Assembly (NCBI RefSeq): GCF_004769555.1
Contig: NZ_RQFY01000012.1
Location: 372,001-436,000 of the forward strand
DNA from: Leptospira koniambonensis
GTDB lineage: Bacteria; Spirochaetota; Leptospiria; Leptospirales; Leptospiraceae
Direction of reading: 5' to 3'
DNA length: 64,000 nt
The notes beneath the pieces are model-generated. The model made no database searches, was not told the origin of the DNA, and worked only from the letters and a program-made list of their open reading frames with translations. Below, piece by piece: positions 1-8,630 of this stretch (position 1 is the stretch's first letter; each line of letters starts with the position of its first letter). The translations under genes were made by a program, and so were the position numbers.

Positions 1-1
1 C

Positions 2-136
2 CTAATAGAATGTTCCGGAGGGATCACTCCGGAAAAATTAGAAGCATTGTCCGAATTTCCTGGAGTAGGAGTGAGTATGGGATACATAACTCATACTACC
101 AGATTTTTGGATCTTGGTTTGGATATAAGGACCTAA
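2..136 (+). CDS. nadC: Nicotinate-nucleotide pyrophosphorylase, C-terminal tail (partial)
   Basis: A reading frame that is open from the first bases of the window and ends at TAA 134-136 encodes the last 44 residues of a protein. It contains ECSGGITPEKL and SMGYITHTTRFLDLGLDI. In quinolinate phosphoribosyltransferase (NadC) the C-terminus has the same pattern: an E-x-SGGI strand, then G-x-x-TH followed by LDLSLDI. NadC makes nicotinate mononucleotide from quinolinate and PRPP in NAD synthesis. The 5' part lies outside the window. The stop is two bases before the ATG of the next gene, so the two probably share a transcript. The identification rests on a short tail, but the motif match is specific. 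Confidence 0.8.
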   Translation, partial: LIECSGGITPEKLEALSEFPGVGVSMGYITHTTRFLDLGLDIRT

Positions 137-138
137 GA

Positions 139-2172
139 ATGGGATTTGTTAAGGCTCCAGCCACTAAAGAAATGTTAATCGAAGGGGTTCGGGAAACCAT
201 GGGCCCCGAAGCCTTGGAAATGATCGAGAAGGCTTATAAGGTTTCGGAAGATTCTCACCAAGGGCAATTCCGTCTTTCGGGGGAACCTTATATAGTTCAT
301 CCTCTTCAGGTTGGTTTTATTTTATACGAGTTGGGTCTGGATGAGAAGGTAATCTCTGCTGGTATCCTTCATGATGTGATAGAAGACACAAAATACACAA
401 GAGACGATATGGTCCGAGATTTCGGAACTGAGATCACTCAACTTGTAGAAGGCGTGACTAAAATTTCTCAGATCAAAAGCCAATCCAAAGAAACGGAAGC
501 CGCTGAGAATATTCGGAAGATCATTATTGCAACCATCCAGGATATTCGAGTCATTCTGATCAAACTTGCTGATAAAACCCATAACATGAGGACTCTTTCT
601 TTCCAACCTCCTGAAAAGCAAAGAAGGATCGCAAACGAAACTCTTTCCTTATATGCTCCCATTGCTGGACGGCTTGGTATTTATTCAGTTAAATCTGAAT
701 TAGAAGATTTAGCATTTCAGGTAATCTTTCCGGAAGAATACCAGGACATTAAAAAAAGGATCAGCGCCAAAAAATCAGAAAGAGAAGATTATATAGAAAA
801 ACTTCAGCTGATCCTGAAACAAAGGCTCGCTGAAATTCAGATCAACGCGAATGTCGAAGGAAGAGCAAAACATTTCTTCTCCATCTATCGTAAGATGAAA
901 ACGAAGGAGAAAACCTTCGACGAAATTTTCGATCTAAGAGCGATCCGTATCGTTACGGACGAGATCAAGGATTGTTACGGAGTACTCGGGATCGTGCATA
1001 CACTTTGGTCTCCTGTCCCAGGTAGATTTAAAGATTATATCGCAACTCCTAAAACAAATATGTACCAATCACTTCATACAACTGTGATCGGTCCCGACGG
1101 AAAACCTTTAGAAGTACAGATCCGTACTGCAGAGATGAATGCGATCGCTGAATTCGGGATTGCTGCTCACTGGGTGTACAAAGAAGGAAAAACTCATGCT
1201 AACGAAAGGCATCTAACTGTGAAATGGTTGGAAGTCTTGCAGACTTGGCAGGATTCTTCTTTAGATCCTAAAGAATTTTTAGAAGAATTAAAATACGATC
1301 TTCATGAGGACGAGGTATTCGTTTTCACTCCTAAGGGAGAAATTATACAACTTCCTAAAGGTGCTACAGTTCTAGACTTTGCATTTAGAATTCATACGGA
1401 TGTAGGTTTGCATTGTAAGGGAGCGAAGATCAACGGTAGAATGATCCCTCTTCGTACAGAACTTCGCAGCGGTGATCAGGTAGAAGTGGTTGTAGACAAA
1501 AGATCCAAACCTTCTCCCATATGGCTTCGTATTGTTAAAACTCCTTCTGCCAGACAAAAGTTACGCGCTTATTTTAGAAAACTCAGAGAAGAGACAAGCA
1601 AAGATCTGGAACAAGGTGCTGAGAGTGCAGGCGAACTTACTCTCAATGCAGAAGTGTTAGAAGAGCTTAAACGTAAACCTTCTGAAAAAGTTTCTAAACA
1701 GACTCAAGCGCATGGTCAAGTTGCAGGCGGAAAAATTTTAGTCGCAGGATTAAGAGATATTCCAGTTCGACTTTCAGGTTGTTGTTCTCCTCTTCCTGGA
1801 GACCAGATCATCGGTTTCGTAACTAGAGGACGTGGCGTTTCCGTTCACAAAAAGAATTGTAGCGTTGCATTAAAACAAAGAGAAGAAGAACAACTCAGAC
1901 AGATCACAGTGGATTGGGACTATGGCCAAACAGAACCTGTACCTGTTCGAGTAGAAGTAAAAGCAAAAGATCGCCAGGGAATTTATCTAGAGATGGTAAA
2001 AAGTATTTCTGGGACCCAGACAAATATTCTGGAGGCAGGAGCTTCTACAGTCCAAAAAGATACTTTGATGGCTCGCTTCATGATAGAAGTAGAACATTTG
2101 GACCAATTGAAGGAGATCCTAGGCAATTTAAAACGGATCCCGGATGTGGTCTTTGCTCATAGGGTCAAATAG
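139..2172 (+). CDS. rsh: Bifunctional (p)ppGpp synthetase/hydrolase (RelA/SpoT homologue)
   Basis: This 677-residue protein makes and degrades the stringent-response alarmone (p)ppGpp. Order of domains: HD hydrolase (HD pair at residues 78-79 in GILHDVIEDT), synthetase domain (FDLRAIRIV, then R296-F-K-D299 and NMYQSLHTTVIGP), TGS domain (about 391-450, starting DEVFVFTPKG), a cysteine-containing linker (SGCCSPLPGD) and a C-terminal ACT domain (about 600-677). The RxKD form of the synthetase motif is typical of bifunctional enzymes, whereas RelA-only enzymes carry ExDD. The frame is open back to base 10, but bases 2-136 encode the nadC tail in another frame, so the ATG at 139 is the sensible start. 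It was probably co-transcribed with nadC. Confidence 0.95.
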   Translation: MGFVKAPATKEMLIEGVRETMGPEALEMIEKAYKVSEDSHQGQFRLSGEPYIVHPLQVGFILYELGLDEKVISAGILHDVIEDTKYTRDDMVRDFGTEITQLVEGVTKISQIKSQSKETEAAENIRKIIIATIQDIRVILIKLADKTHNMRTLSFQPPEKQRRIANETLSLYAPIAGRLGIYSVKSELEDLAFQVIFPEEYQDIKKRISAKKSEREDYIEKLQLILKQRLAEIQINANVEGRAKHFFSIYRKMKTKEKTFDEIFDLRAIRIVTDEIKDCYGVLGIVHTLWSPVPGRFKDYIATPKTNMYQSLHTTVIGPDGKPLEVQIRTAEMNAIAEFGIAAHWVYKEGKTHANERHLTVKWLEVLQTWQDSSLDPKEFLEELKYDLHEDEVFVFTPKGEIIQLPKGATVLDFAFRIHTDVGLHCKGAKINGRMIPLRTELRSGDQVEVVVDKRSKPSPIWLRIVKTPSARQKLRAYFRKLREETSKDLEQGAESAGELTLNAEVLEELKRKPSEKVSKQTQAHGQVAGGKILVAGLRDIPVRLSGCCSPLPGDQIIGFVTRGRGVSVHKKNCSVALKQREEEQLRQITVDWDYGQTEPVPVRVEVKAKDRQGIYLEMVKSISGTQTNILEAGASTVQKDTLMARFMIEVEHLDQLKEILGNLKRIPDVVFAHRVK

Positions 2173-2290
2173 GGATTAGCTGTTAGGCTTTAGTCCTTCT
2201 ATCTTTTCATCAAAAATTTTACATTTAAGTTTGCCTGAAATCGGGTTTTCCCGGAAGCTTTCGAACACGAACATTCCTAAGAGGTGCGCT

Positions 2291-4129
2291 TTGAACCTTG
2301 CTCTAAGAAATCCTAAATTCCTAAATATTTGCTATTTTATACTTTTATTATCTGTCATCACGTTTGTATCGAACGGATGTAAAGAGAAGGAAGAAGTCCA
2401 GATCTCAGTAGCGACTGAAGAACTTCCTTGGGAAGGAGATCCAAACAGTATCCCGGAAGCACTGAAAAAACCGAATCCTTCTGTTTCTCCTAACGCAAAA
2501 AGGGGAGGGACTTTTAGGATCTATAGTCATCAGTATCCTAAATCATTAAATGCATATTTAGAGCAATTTAGTACGACCGGGGAAATTTTTGATCTGATGT
2601 TTGAGTCCTTATTGGATCAGCATCCGATTACTCAAGAGTCTATACCTAGACTTGCTTCTTCTTGGAAAATTTCTTCAGACAAAAAAACTTTCACATTCAT
2701 TCTAGATAAGAATGCCAGATGGAGTGATGGTAAACCGATTACTGCTAAAGACATATTATTCACTTATGAAACTATCATGGATAAAAAGAATAATACAGCT
2801 CTTCATCGTATCGATCTTTCTCGTTTCGAAGTCCCGAAAATAATTAATGATCATGAAGTGGAATTCACTCAAAAAGAGATCCATTGGAAAAACTTTAATT
2901 TTATCGCTTACAGTATTCAAATTTTACCAGAGCATCACTATAAAGGAAAAGAGTTTAACAAAGAAAATTTTGAATTTCCGGTAACCTCTGGGCCTTATGA
3001 ATTGCAATCCGCCAAGAAAGGGATCTACATTAAAATGAAACGTAGAAACGATTATTGGGCAAGGGCTTATCCTTTTTTTAAGGGAACTTTTAATTTTGAT
3101 ACACTCATCTTCAAGGTATTTGCAGATGAGGCAGTTGCATTCCAGGCATTCAAAAAAGGTGATATAGATCTATATCCTGTATATAAAGCAGCAACTTGGG
3201 TGCAAGATACAACTGGAGAACCTTTCGATAAAAATTATATTGTTAAACAAAAGATCTATAATGACAAAAGATCCGGTTTCCAAGGCTGGGCATTCAATAT
3301 GAGAAGATCCCCTTACGAGGATATTCGAGTTAGAAAGGCAATCGCTCATTTAGTGAACCGGAAAGTTATGGTGGACAAACTTGCTTTTGGAGAATACCAA
3401 CTCACTGATTCTTATTACGGCTCCGTATGGGAAGAAGGACAATTGCCGAACCCTGCGATAGACTATAATCCTGATATAGCTAAAAAATTATTTGCAGAAG
3501 CAGGATGGAAACTTAATGCAAAGGGATTCCTGGAAAAAGATGGAAAGGAATTCGTAATGCATGTTTTGGAAAGAGAAAGAGGAACCGAAAAATATTTTAC
3601 CTTCTTCTTAGAAAGAGCCAAGGATCTTGGAATTCAGGTAAAGATTGAGAATACTGATCTTGCTAGCTGGTCTGAAAGAATGGACAAATATAATTTTGAT
3701 GTTACATGGGCGGCTTGGGGACCAGGCGGAGTTTTTCCAGACCCTGAACATCAGTGGTTTTCTAAATATGCAAATGAGAATGGCCAAAACAATTTTAATG
3801 GATTCAATAATCCAGAAGTGGACAAACTCATCGAGCAGCAAAAAACTGAATTCGATATTAAAAAAAGAACGGAAATCATAAAGAAGATAGATAAGATCTT
3901 AACTAAAGAAGTTCCTTATGTTCTTCTTTGGGGAATTAAATCCACAAGAGTTCTTTATTGGAATAGATTCGGAACTCCTGATAATCCTCTTTCTAGATAT
4001 TCAGGTGAAGGTGCTGCCAAATATTATTGGTGGATCGACGAAGAAAAAGACAAGGCCTTAGAAAATTCTAAGAAGAACAAAACGGCTCTTCCTACTTATA
4101 AAAGAGACTTGTACTATCAGTCCAAATAA
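2291..4129 (+). CDS. Extracellular solute-binding lipoprotein, family 5 (oligopeptide/OppA type)
   Basis: The product resembles the peptide/nickel-type substrate-binding subunits of ABC importers (SBP_bac_5). Typical stretches are FDLMFESLLDQHP, ARWSDGKPITAKDILFTYE, the TSGPYEL strand and DVRVRKAI-like text (EDIRVRKAIAHLVNR). The N-terminus is a lipoprotein signal: hydrophobic YFILLLSVITFVSNGC, with the cysteine as probable lipid anchor, so it should be tethered in the periplasm. The frame extends to a TTG at 2231, but a TTG at 2291 with GAGGTG upstream places the signal peptide properly and gives 612 residues. No permease or ATPase genes are adjacent, so the transport partner is unknown. The following gene starts 14 bases after the stop. 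Confidence 0.85.
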   Translation: MNLALRNPKFLNICYFILLLSVITFVSNGCKEKEEVQISVATEELPWEGDPNSIPEALKKPNPSVSPNAKRGGTFRIYSHQYPKSLNAYLEQFSTTGEIFDLMFESLLDQHPITQESIPRLASSWKISSDKKTFTFILDKNARWSDGKPITAKDILFTYETIMDKKNNTALHRIDLSRFEVPKIINDHEVEFTQKEIHWKNFNFIAYSIQILPEHHYKGKEFNKENFEFPVTSGPYELQSAKKGIYIKMKRRNDYWARAYPFFKGTFNFDTLIFKVFADEAVAFQAFKKGDIDLYPVYKAATWVQDTTGEPFDKNYIVKQKIYNDKRSGFQGWAFNMRRSPYEDIRVRKAIAHLVNRKVMVDKLAFGEYQLTDSYYGSVWEEGQLPNPAIDYNPDIAKKLFAEAGWKLNAKGFLEKDGKEFVMHVLERERGTEKYFTFFLERAKDLGIQVKIENTDLASWSERMDKYNFDVTWAAWGPGGVFPDPEHQWFSKYANENGQNNFNGFNNPEVDKLIEQQKTEFDIKKRTEIIKKIDKILTKEVPYVLLWGIKSTRVLYWNRFGTPDNPLSRYSGEGAAKYYWWIDEEKDKALENSKKNKTALPTYKRDLYYQSK

Positions 4130-4143
4130 GGTTTGGGATTTTA

Positions 4144-5211
4144 ATGGCGAAGAAAGGAAGATTCAGTGAATTCGGAGATGCGATCCGAAATTTTTGGAAC
4201 TCTCCTGGGATCCCAAGCTTTATAGAGATCCTGGAAAAGGGTCTAGATAAGGAATTATTTTTTGATCCGGATAGGACAGATTCTCAGATCCCAAAAGAGG
4301 ATCTGCCTATCGATTTTCGGCTTAGACAATCAGGCTTTGCTCGTAAATTTTACGAAAGACTTTTTCCTGTATCTCACGTATTTCGTATAACGCATAGATA
4401 TGGTAGAGAATTTTTAGATAATTTTATGCCTCTCGCTTCGGAGAATTATATTGGAAGAGGCTCATATAAATTTGTATACACACTTCCTTGGAACCAAGTT
4501 GTTAAAATAGGAAAATCCAAACTTCCATCGGATCCTATTTTTGGTTCTTTATATAAAGAAGTGCAGAATAATCTGGAACGTTATTTAAAAACGGAAGAAA
4601 TTGGGCTCATGCATCATTTGCAAAAATCTGCATGGGGAGAATCCAAAAGAGACGAGATCCGTTTTAAATTTGCTCGTTTAGGATTGGAAAGACTTCATTA
4701 TTGGAAGTTAAAAAGCCTAATCCCTGATCTTGTGCTTCCGACTAGATTTTTTATGGGCCTACGTTATAGAAGAAGTCCTTTCGGCGTTCCAGTAGTCACA
4801 CTGACGCCCTGCGACAACCAGAACTTATTGCCTGGAAAACATCTAAAAGAATTCATTCGATTAAATGAGAAGGTGAGACAAAATCCGATCCAGGATGCAC
4901 TTTTCCCAAAATGGAAATTGAATTTTGATACTCATAGATTCGGGATCATCAATAAATCCAAACTCAAGAAGATCGCCTTAGACTTCCATAGAGTGATAGA
5001 AGTAACTCGTTATCTTGCTTCCGAAGAAAAACTGATCTTCGATATCCATTCCGAAAATATCATTATTACTATCCCTGACTTCGAACTCAAAATTTTCGAT
5101 TACCATGTTTTTGATGAACATCTATATGAGCCAAGCAAGGAAAACCCTTCACCTGAAGTGGATCATATTAATTTAATCAAAGAGTTTGTAAGTTCTTTTG
5201 AATTAGGGTAG
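4144..5211 (+). CDS. Uncharacterised protein with protein-kinase-like motifs
   Basis: No family name can be given with certainty for this 355-residue protein. It shows an arrangement like a eukaryotic-type kinase or aminoglycoside-phosphotransferase fold: a glycine-loop-like GRGSYKFVY (residues 104-112), VVKIG with K121 in the place of the ATP-binding lysine, D300-I-H-S-E-N305 resembling the catalytic D-x5-N loop, and KIFDYH with D319 where the DFG aspartate would be. The spacings (D to N five residues, D to D nineteen) agree with the fold. It has no signal peptide or membrane segment and should be cytoplasmic. It follows the solute-binding lipoprotein by 14 bases. Function and substrate are unknown. 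Confidence 0.7.
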   Translation: MAKKGRFSEFGDAIRNFWNSPGIPSFIEILEKGLDKELFFDPDRTDSQIPKEDLPIDFRLRQSGFARKFYERLFPVSHVFRITHRYGREFLDNFMPLASENYIGRGSYKFVYTLPWNQVVKIGKSKLPSDPIFGSLYKEVQNNLERYLKTEEIGLMHHLQKSAWGESKRDEIRFKFARLGLERLHYWKLKSLIPDLVLPTRFFMGLRYRRSPFGVPVVTLTPCDNQNLLPGKHLKEFIRLNEKVRQNPIQDALFPKWKLNFDTHRFGIINKSKLKKIALDFHRVIEVTRYLASEEKLIFDIHSENIIITIPDFELKIFDYHVFDEHLYEPSKENPSPEVDHINLIKEFVSSFELG

Positions 5212-5260
5212 GAGACGCAGAGAGGAGGGCCATTTGTTGGAGTTCCTGCGAGTGGGATTA
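5212..5260. repeat. Short intergenic repeat fragments between convergent genes
   Basis: Between the ends of two convergent genes lies GACGCAGAGAGGAGG followed by TGTTGGAGTTCCTGCGAG. The first resembles the CGCAGAG repeat seen near 8.3, 33.9, 41.7 and 48.3 kb. The second is a variant of the TGTNGGAnTTCC palindrome seen near 8.4, 29.4 and 48.1 kb. Both are degenerate. Confidence 0.45.
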
Positions 5261-5296
5261 CTCAATCTCTTTGAGAGATCTTAGAGGTTTAGATTT

Positions 5297-6025
5297 TCAT
5301 TTATTTTTTTTACGTGAGGACTTTGAGAGATCTATCAGGGATTTTAGTCTGAGCCTAAATATTTCCTGACATTCTTTAAGGATTTCTTCTCCTTCTTTCT
5401 TTTCGATTTCTCCAGCAAAACGGACAATTGTCCCCATCGTATGACTCAGAAAGAGAGCGAATGGTTTTAGATCGTTTTCTTTTAAGCCCGGCAAACAACG
5501 TAATGTGGTCTTTACTATAAGTTCTGCATTTCTATATGTATCCAAATTATCTTCCGAAACTAATTCAGGAATCGCTCTTGCTCCTGCCCAAAGATTCGCA
5601 AGTGCGGTATCACTTCGGAAAAATTCCGCAAATTGTAAAATTGCTTTTTCTCCTGCGATTTCTAACTCTTCTGCATTGGTAACCTGATCTAGTAATGTTT
5701 TTGTTTCGGCATATATTCTGTCATAATAATCTCTCATAATTGTTAGAAGGAGAGTATTCTTTCCTGGAAAATATTGGTACAAAGACCCGATCTGTATTCC
5801 GGCAGACTGGGCGATTTCCCTCATGCTAACAGCATCTATTCCCTTTTCTCCAATCAATTCCTTTGCAGTTCTGAGGATCAGATCCAATCTTTCTTTGCTT
5901 CGGGATTGTACGGGTGTGCGTTGGCCCTGCTTCATAGGAAATACAGTTATATTTCCTCTTCTTCTCGGACTACTTTTTTCTTTTGGAGCCGATTTTTGTT
6001 TGACTTCTTTCTTAAAAATGATCAA
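5297..6025 (-). CDS. TetR/AcrR-family transcriptional regulator
   Basis: The N-terminal third holds a TetR-type helix-turn-helix: SKERLDLILRTAKELIGEKG, then SMREIAQSAGIQIGSLYQYF and PGKNTLL. The rest is a variable ligand-binding helical domain. It is divergent from the flavin monooxygenase gene and is separated from it by a 14-bp inverted repeat (6014-6060), so it probably represses that operon and itself. The start is uncertain. TTG at 6025 gives 242 residues but lies inside the inverted repeat and lacks an obvious Shine-Dalgarno sequence. ATG at 5935 would give 212 residues and still keep the whole DNA-binding domain. The basic N-terminal extension (KEVKQKSAPKEKSSPRRRG) is unusual for the family. 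Confidence 0.9.
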   Translation of the reverse strand: MIIFKKEVKQKSAPKEKSSPRRRGNITVFPMKQGQRTPVQSRSKERLDLILRTAKELIGEKGIDAVSMREIAQSAGIQIGSLYQYFPGKNTLLLTIMRDYYDRIYAETKTLLDQVTNAEELEIAGEKAILQFAEFFRSDTALANLWAGARAIPELVSEDNLDTYRNAELIVKTTLRCLPGLKENDLKPFALFLSHTMGTIVRFAGEIEKKEGEEILKECQEIFRLRLKSLIDLSKSSRKKNK

Positions 6026-6060
6026 TGATCATTTATTAAAAAAGAACATTGATCATTTTT
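6014..6060. promoter_or_regulatory. 14-bp inverted repeat, probable TetR operator
   Basis: AAAAATGATCAATG at 6014-6027 is repeated as its exact reverse complement at 6047-6060, with 19 bases between. The left arm runs into a further TGATCA (6026-6031). The element sits between the TetR start region and the monooxygenase ATG at 6073, the expected place for an operator shared by both promoters. The assignment is by position and symmetry. Confidence 0.65.
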
Positions 6061-6072
6061 GTGAGGAGAAGT

Positions 6073-7494
6073 ATGAACGAGCAAGCCGAAGTTTCCAATT
6101 CTAAAGAAGTCCAAAATTATTCAGGCCATTACTGTATAGTGGGGGCGGGGCCTGCTGGTCTATCCATGGCGAGATCTTTGAAATCGAAGGGAGTTCCTTT
6201 TCATGTGATTGAGAGGTATAAGGATGTGGGAGGGATTTGGGATATCGAAAATCCGGGATCTCCCATGTATGAAAGCGCTCATTTTATTTCTTCGAAATAT
6301 CTTTCCAATTATGCGGATTATCCGATGCCGGAAGAGTATCCGGATTATCCATCCAATCGCCAGATCTTAGCATATCACCGGGCCTTCGCTAAAGAATATG
6401 ATCTATATCGACATATCAAATTTAATTCTTCGGTCCAGTCCATCCAACAGGAAGGAAAAAAATGGTTAGTTAAACTTTCTACTGGAGAATCAGGACTGTA
6501 TGAGGGAATCATTTGTGCAAGCGGGATCACTTGGTCTCCGAATATTCCAAAATTAGAAGGCCAAGAAACGTTTCGAGGAGAGGTAATACATAGCGTAAAA
6601 TATAAAAATATTTCTTCTTTTCGAGGAAAGAGAGTGCTCGTTGTGGGAGCAGGAAATTCAGGATGTGATATTGTATGCGACGCTGGAGTTGCTTCAGACC
6701 AGGCATTCATCAGCGTGAGGAGAGGTTATTATTTTATTCCAAAACATATTTTTGGAATGCCGGCTGATGTATTCGGCGACGGGGCACATTGGATCCCGAA
6801 CTGGTTCTCTCAGTGGGTTTTTGGGATTATCTTAAAATTATTAGTTGGAGACTTGACTAAGATCGGTCTTCCCGCTCCCGATCATAAAATTTTTGAAACG
6901 CACCCTATAGTCAACGATCAACTTCTGCATAATTTGCGTCATGGGGATGTGATCGCAAAGGGTGATATCTCCAAATTGAACGGAGAGTTTGTAGAGTTTA
7001 AGGATGGTTCTAAGGAAAGGATCGATCTGGTCGTACTTGCGACAGGATATGAGTGGGCGATCCCATACATGGAAGGAAAATATTTCGAATGGAAAAACGG
7101 ACGCCCAGAACTTTATCTTACTCTATTTAATCGCAAGTATGAAAATCTTTATGCTCTTGGTTATATGGAAACAGACGGTGGGGCATACAAAATGTTCGAT
7201 GAAATGGCTAATTTAATTTCTTCTTATATAGATGCGAAACGAAAAGGGAATAGTTCTGCTAAAAAATTTGAAAAGTTGATTCGAACAGATAGGCCGTTAT
7301 TAAACGGAGGCATTCATTATCTGAATACAGGACGGCACTCGGTATACGTGAATCAAGTCGCTTACAAGAAATATCGTTCTATGATCCAACGTAAAATGGA
7401 ATGGCCTGAATTAAAATCAGGACAATTTGATGTTTTGAAAAAGAAACAGAAAAATATAAATTCTCCATCTCAACTTGCGGGAGTAGTGCGATGA
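6073..7494 (+). CDS. Flavin-containing monooxygenase (FMO/Baeyer-Villiger class B type)
   Basis: The 473-residue protein has the two dinucleotide-binding motifs of class B flavoprotein monooxygenases: VGAGPAGLSMA for FAD (about residues 23-33) and VVGAGNSGCDIV for NADPH (about 190-201). Between them is the family fingerprint FxGxxxHxxxY, here FRGEVIHSVKY (167-177). Such enzymes oxygenate ketones or soft nucleophiles using NADPH and O2. The substrate cannot be read from sequence. The ATG at 6073 has GAGGAG eight bases upstream and is preferred to the TTG at 6049. The end overlaps the SDR gene by 4 bases (ATGA), so the two are translationally coupled. The pair is probably controlled by the divergent TetR protein. 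Confidence 0.92.
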   Translation: MNEQAEVSNSKEVQNYSGHYCIVGAGPAGLSMARSLKSKGVPFHVIERYKDVGGIWDIENPGSPMYESAHFISSKYLSNYADYPMPEEYPDYPSNRQILAYHRAFAKEYDLYRHIKFNSSVQSIQQEGKKWLVKLSTGESGLYEGIICASGITWSPNIPKLEGQETFRGEVIHSVKYKNISSFRGKRVLVVGAGNSGCDIVCDAGVASDQAFISVRRGYYFIPKHIFGMPADVFGDGAHWIPNWFSQWVFGIILKLLVGDLTKIGLPAPDHKIFETHPIVNDQLLHNLRHGDVIAKGDISKLNGEFVEFKDGSKERIDLVVLATGYEWAIPYMEGKYFEWKNGRPELYLTLFNRKYENLYALGYMETDGGAYKMFDEMANLISSYIDAKRKGNSSAKKFEKLIRTDRPLLNGGIHYLNTGRHSVYVNQVAYKKYRSMIQRKMEWPELKSGQFDVLKKKQKNINSPSQLAGVVR

Positions 7495-8312
7495 AGACCG
7501 CCTTAGTTACCGGTGCAGGGGGCGGGATAGGGGAGGCTATCGCCATACGATTGGATAAAGCGGGATACCAACTTGTACTTTGTGATATCAAAAAAGAAAG
7601 AATGGAATCCGTTTCGAGTAGGCTTTCTCGTAAGCCGGAATTGATTGCCTGCGATTTAACAAAACAAGAAGAAGTGGAGTCGATGGTCTCCATTTTGAAT
7701 TCTAGATTTTCCGATCTGGAAGTTTTAGTGAATAATGCTGGATACGCAAAGGAAGGTCCTTTTCTGGATCAAAATATTTCGGAGATAGATCGCCATACCG
7801 GTATCAATCTTTTAGGACCGATCCGGCTGATACATGCAGTAGTTCCAATGATGCTCCGAAAAGGAAGCGGTTCTGTGGTAAACATAGTGTCTATTGGAGG
7901 GATCATCGCTCTTGCAGACTCTGCTTTATATTCCGCTACCAAATTCGGACTTAGAGGTTTTTTAACTGCGATCCATGAGGAGTTGAAGGGAACAGGGGTT
8001 AAAATTTCCGGTATATATCCCGCTGCAGTAGATACTCCTATGTTATTGCATGAAGCTTTGAACGGAGGGACCGTATTGAATTGGTTGAATGCAGTAAAAT
8101 CTCCTGACGATGTTGCAAGTGCAGTTCTTAGAGGGATCAGGACCGGCAAGTTGGAAATCTATGTTCCATATGGCGACGGACTGAGCTCTCGTCTCGCTGC
8201 GCTATTTCCTTGGCTTGTAGGTAAACTTTCTCCCGTTCTAAAATGGTTGGGAGAAAAGGGACGTCGCAGATGGCTTCGTAAAAAAGGCATCGATTATAGA
8301 GACGCAGTGTAA
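7491..8312 (+). CDS. Short-chain dehydrogenase/reductase (SDR)
   Basis: A classical SDR of 273 residues: cofactor motif TGAGGGIG (7-14), NNAG strand, serine in NIVSIGG and catalytic Y147-S-A-T-K151. It should reduce or oxidise a carbonyl/hydroxyl substrate with NAD(P)(H). It starts within the stop of the monooxygenase gene (ATGA overlap), so it probably works on the same substrate chain, for example producing or consuming the ketone handled by that enzyme. The C-terminus (GKLSPVLKWLGEKGRRRWLRK) is basic and amphipathic, which may favour membrane contact. The substrate is unknown. Confidence 0.92.
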   Translation: MKTALVTGAGGGIGEAIAIRLDKAGYQLVLCDIKKERMESVSSRLSRKPELIACDLTKQEEVESMVSILNSRFSDLEVLVNNAGYAKEGPFLDQNISEIDRHTGINLLGPIRLIHAVVPMMLRKGSGSVVNIVSIGGIIALADSALYSATKFGLRGFLTAIHEELKGTGVKISGIYPAAVDTPMLLHEALNGGTVLNWLNAVKSPDDVASAVLRGIRTGKLEIYVPYGDGLSSRLAALFPWLVGKLSPVLKWLGEKGRRRWLRKKGIDYRDAV

Positions 8313-8630
8313 GAAGTAAGAGCCGCTGTTTAATGGCACGCAGAGCCGCAAAGACGCAGAGTTTTTTAAAAGGGTTTTTAACATTAGATTTAAACTCGTG
8401 AAGGAACTCCTACATGGGCCTTCTTCTGTTTGTCAAATGAACCCTCATTTTTCCGTGTTCTCTGTGAACTCCGTGCGAAATCTTTTAACCTCTTGGCGGC
8501 TCCGCGACTCTGCGTGAGACAGAAACTTAGCGACTCTGCTATCTCTGTGTCTCTCTTCACCAAAAACCGTTTACGGATGGGCCCCCGATAAAAATCCTAT
8601 CAATGGGGGTATTTCCCCAAGGAAACTGGA
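8313..8630. repeat. Non-coding spacer with inverted CGCAGAG-type repeats
   Basis: No credible gene was found in this 318-bp spacer. It has one repeat copy on the plus strand at 8336-8361 (GCACGCAGAGCCGC, AAAGACGCAGAG) and a longer one in opposite orientation at 8457-8557 (AACTCCGTGCGAAAT, GCGGCTCCGCGACTCTGCG). Between them is GAAGGAACTCCTACATGGG, a version of the short GGAACTCC palindrome. Related text recurs at 33.9, 41.7 and 48.3 kb. The purB promoter must lie in the right-hand part; no clear -35/-10 pair was recognised. Confidence 0.6.

Noticed and set aside
10..138. N-terminal extension of the rsh frame
   Set aside because: The DNA encodes the NadC tail in another frame, and the extension has no RelA/SpoT similarity.
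7379..7693. Antisense open frames inside coding genes (for example here and 18941-19459, 31002-31400)
   Set aside because: They mirror the strongly coding opposite strand and show no start signals or domains.
8336..8557. Inverted repeats considered as a CRISPR array or insertion-sequence ends
   Set aside because: There is no regular spacing, no transposase and only two degenerate copies; it fits a dispersed intergenic repeat better.
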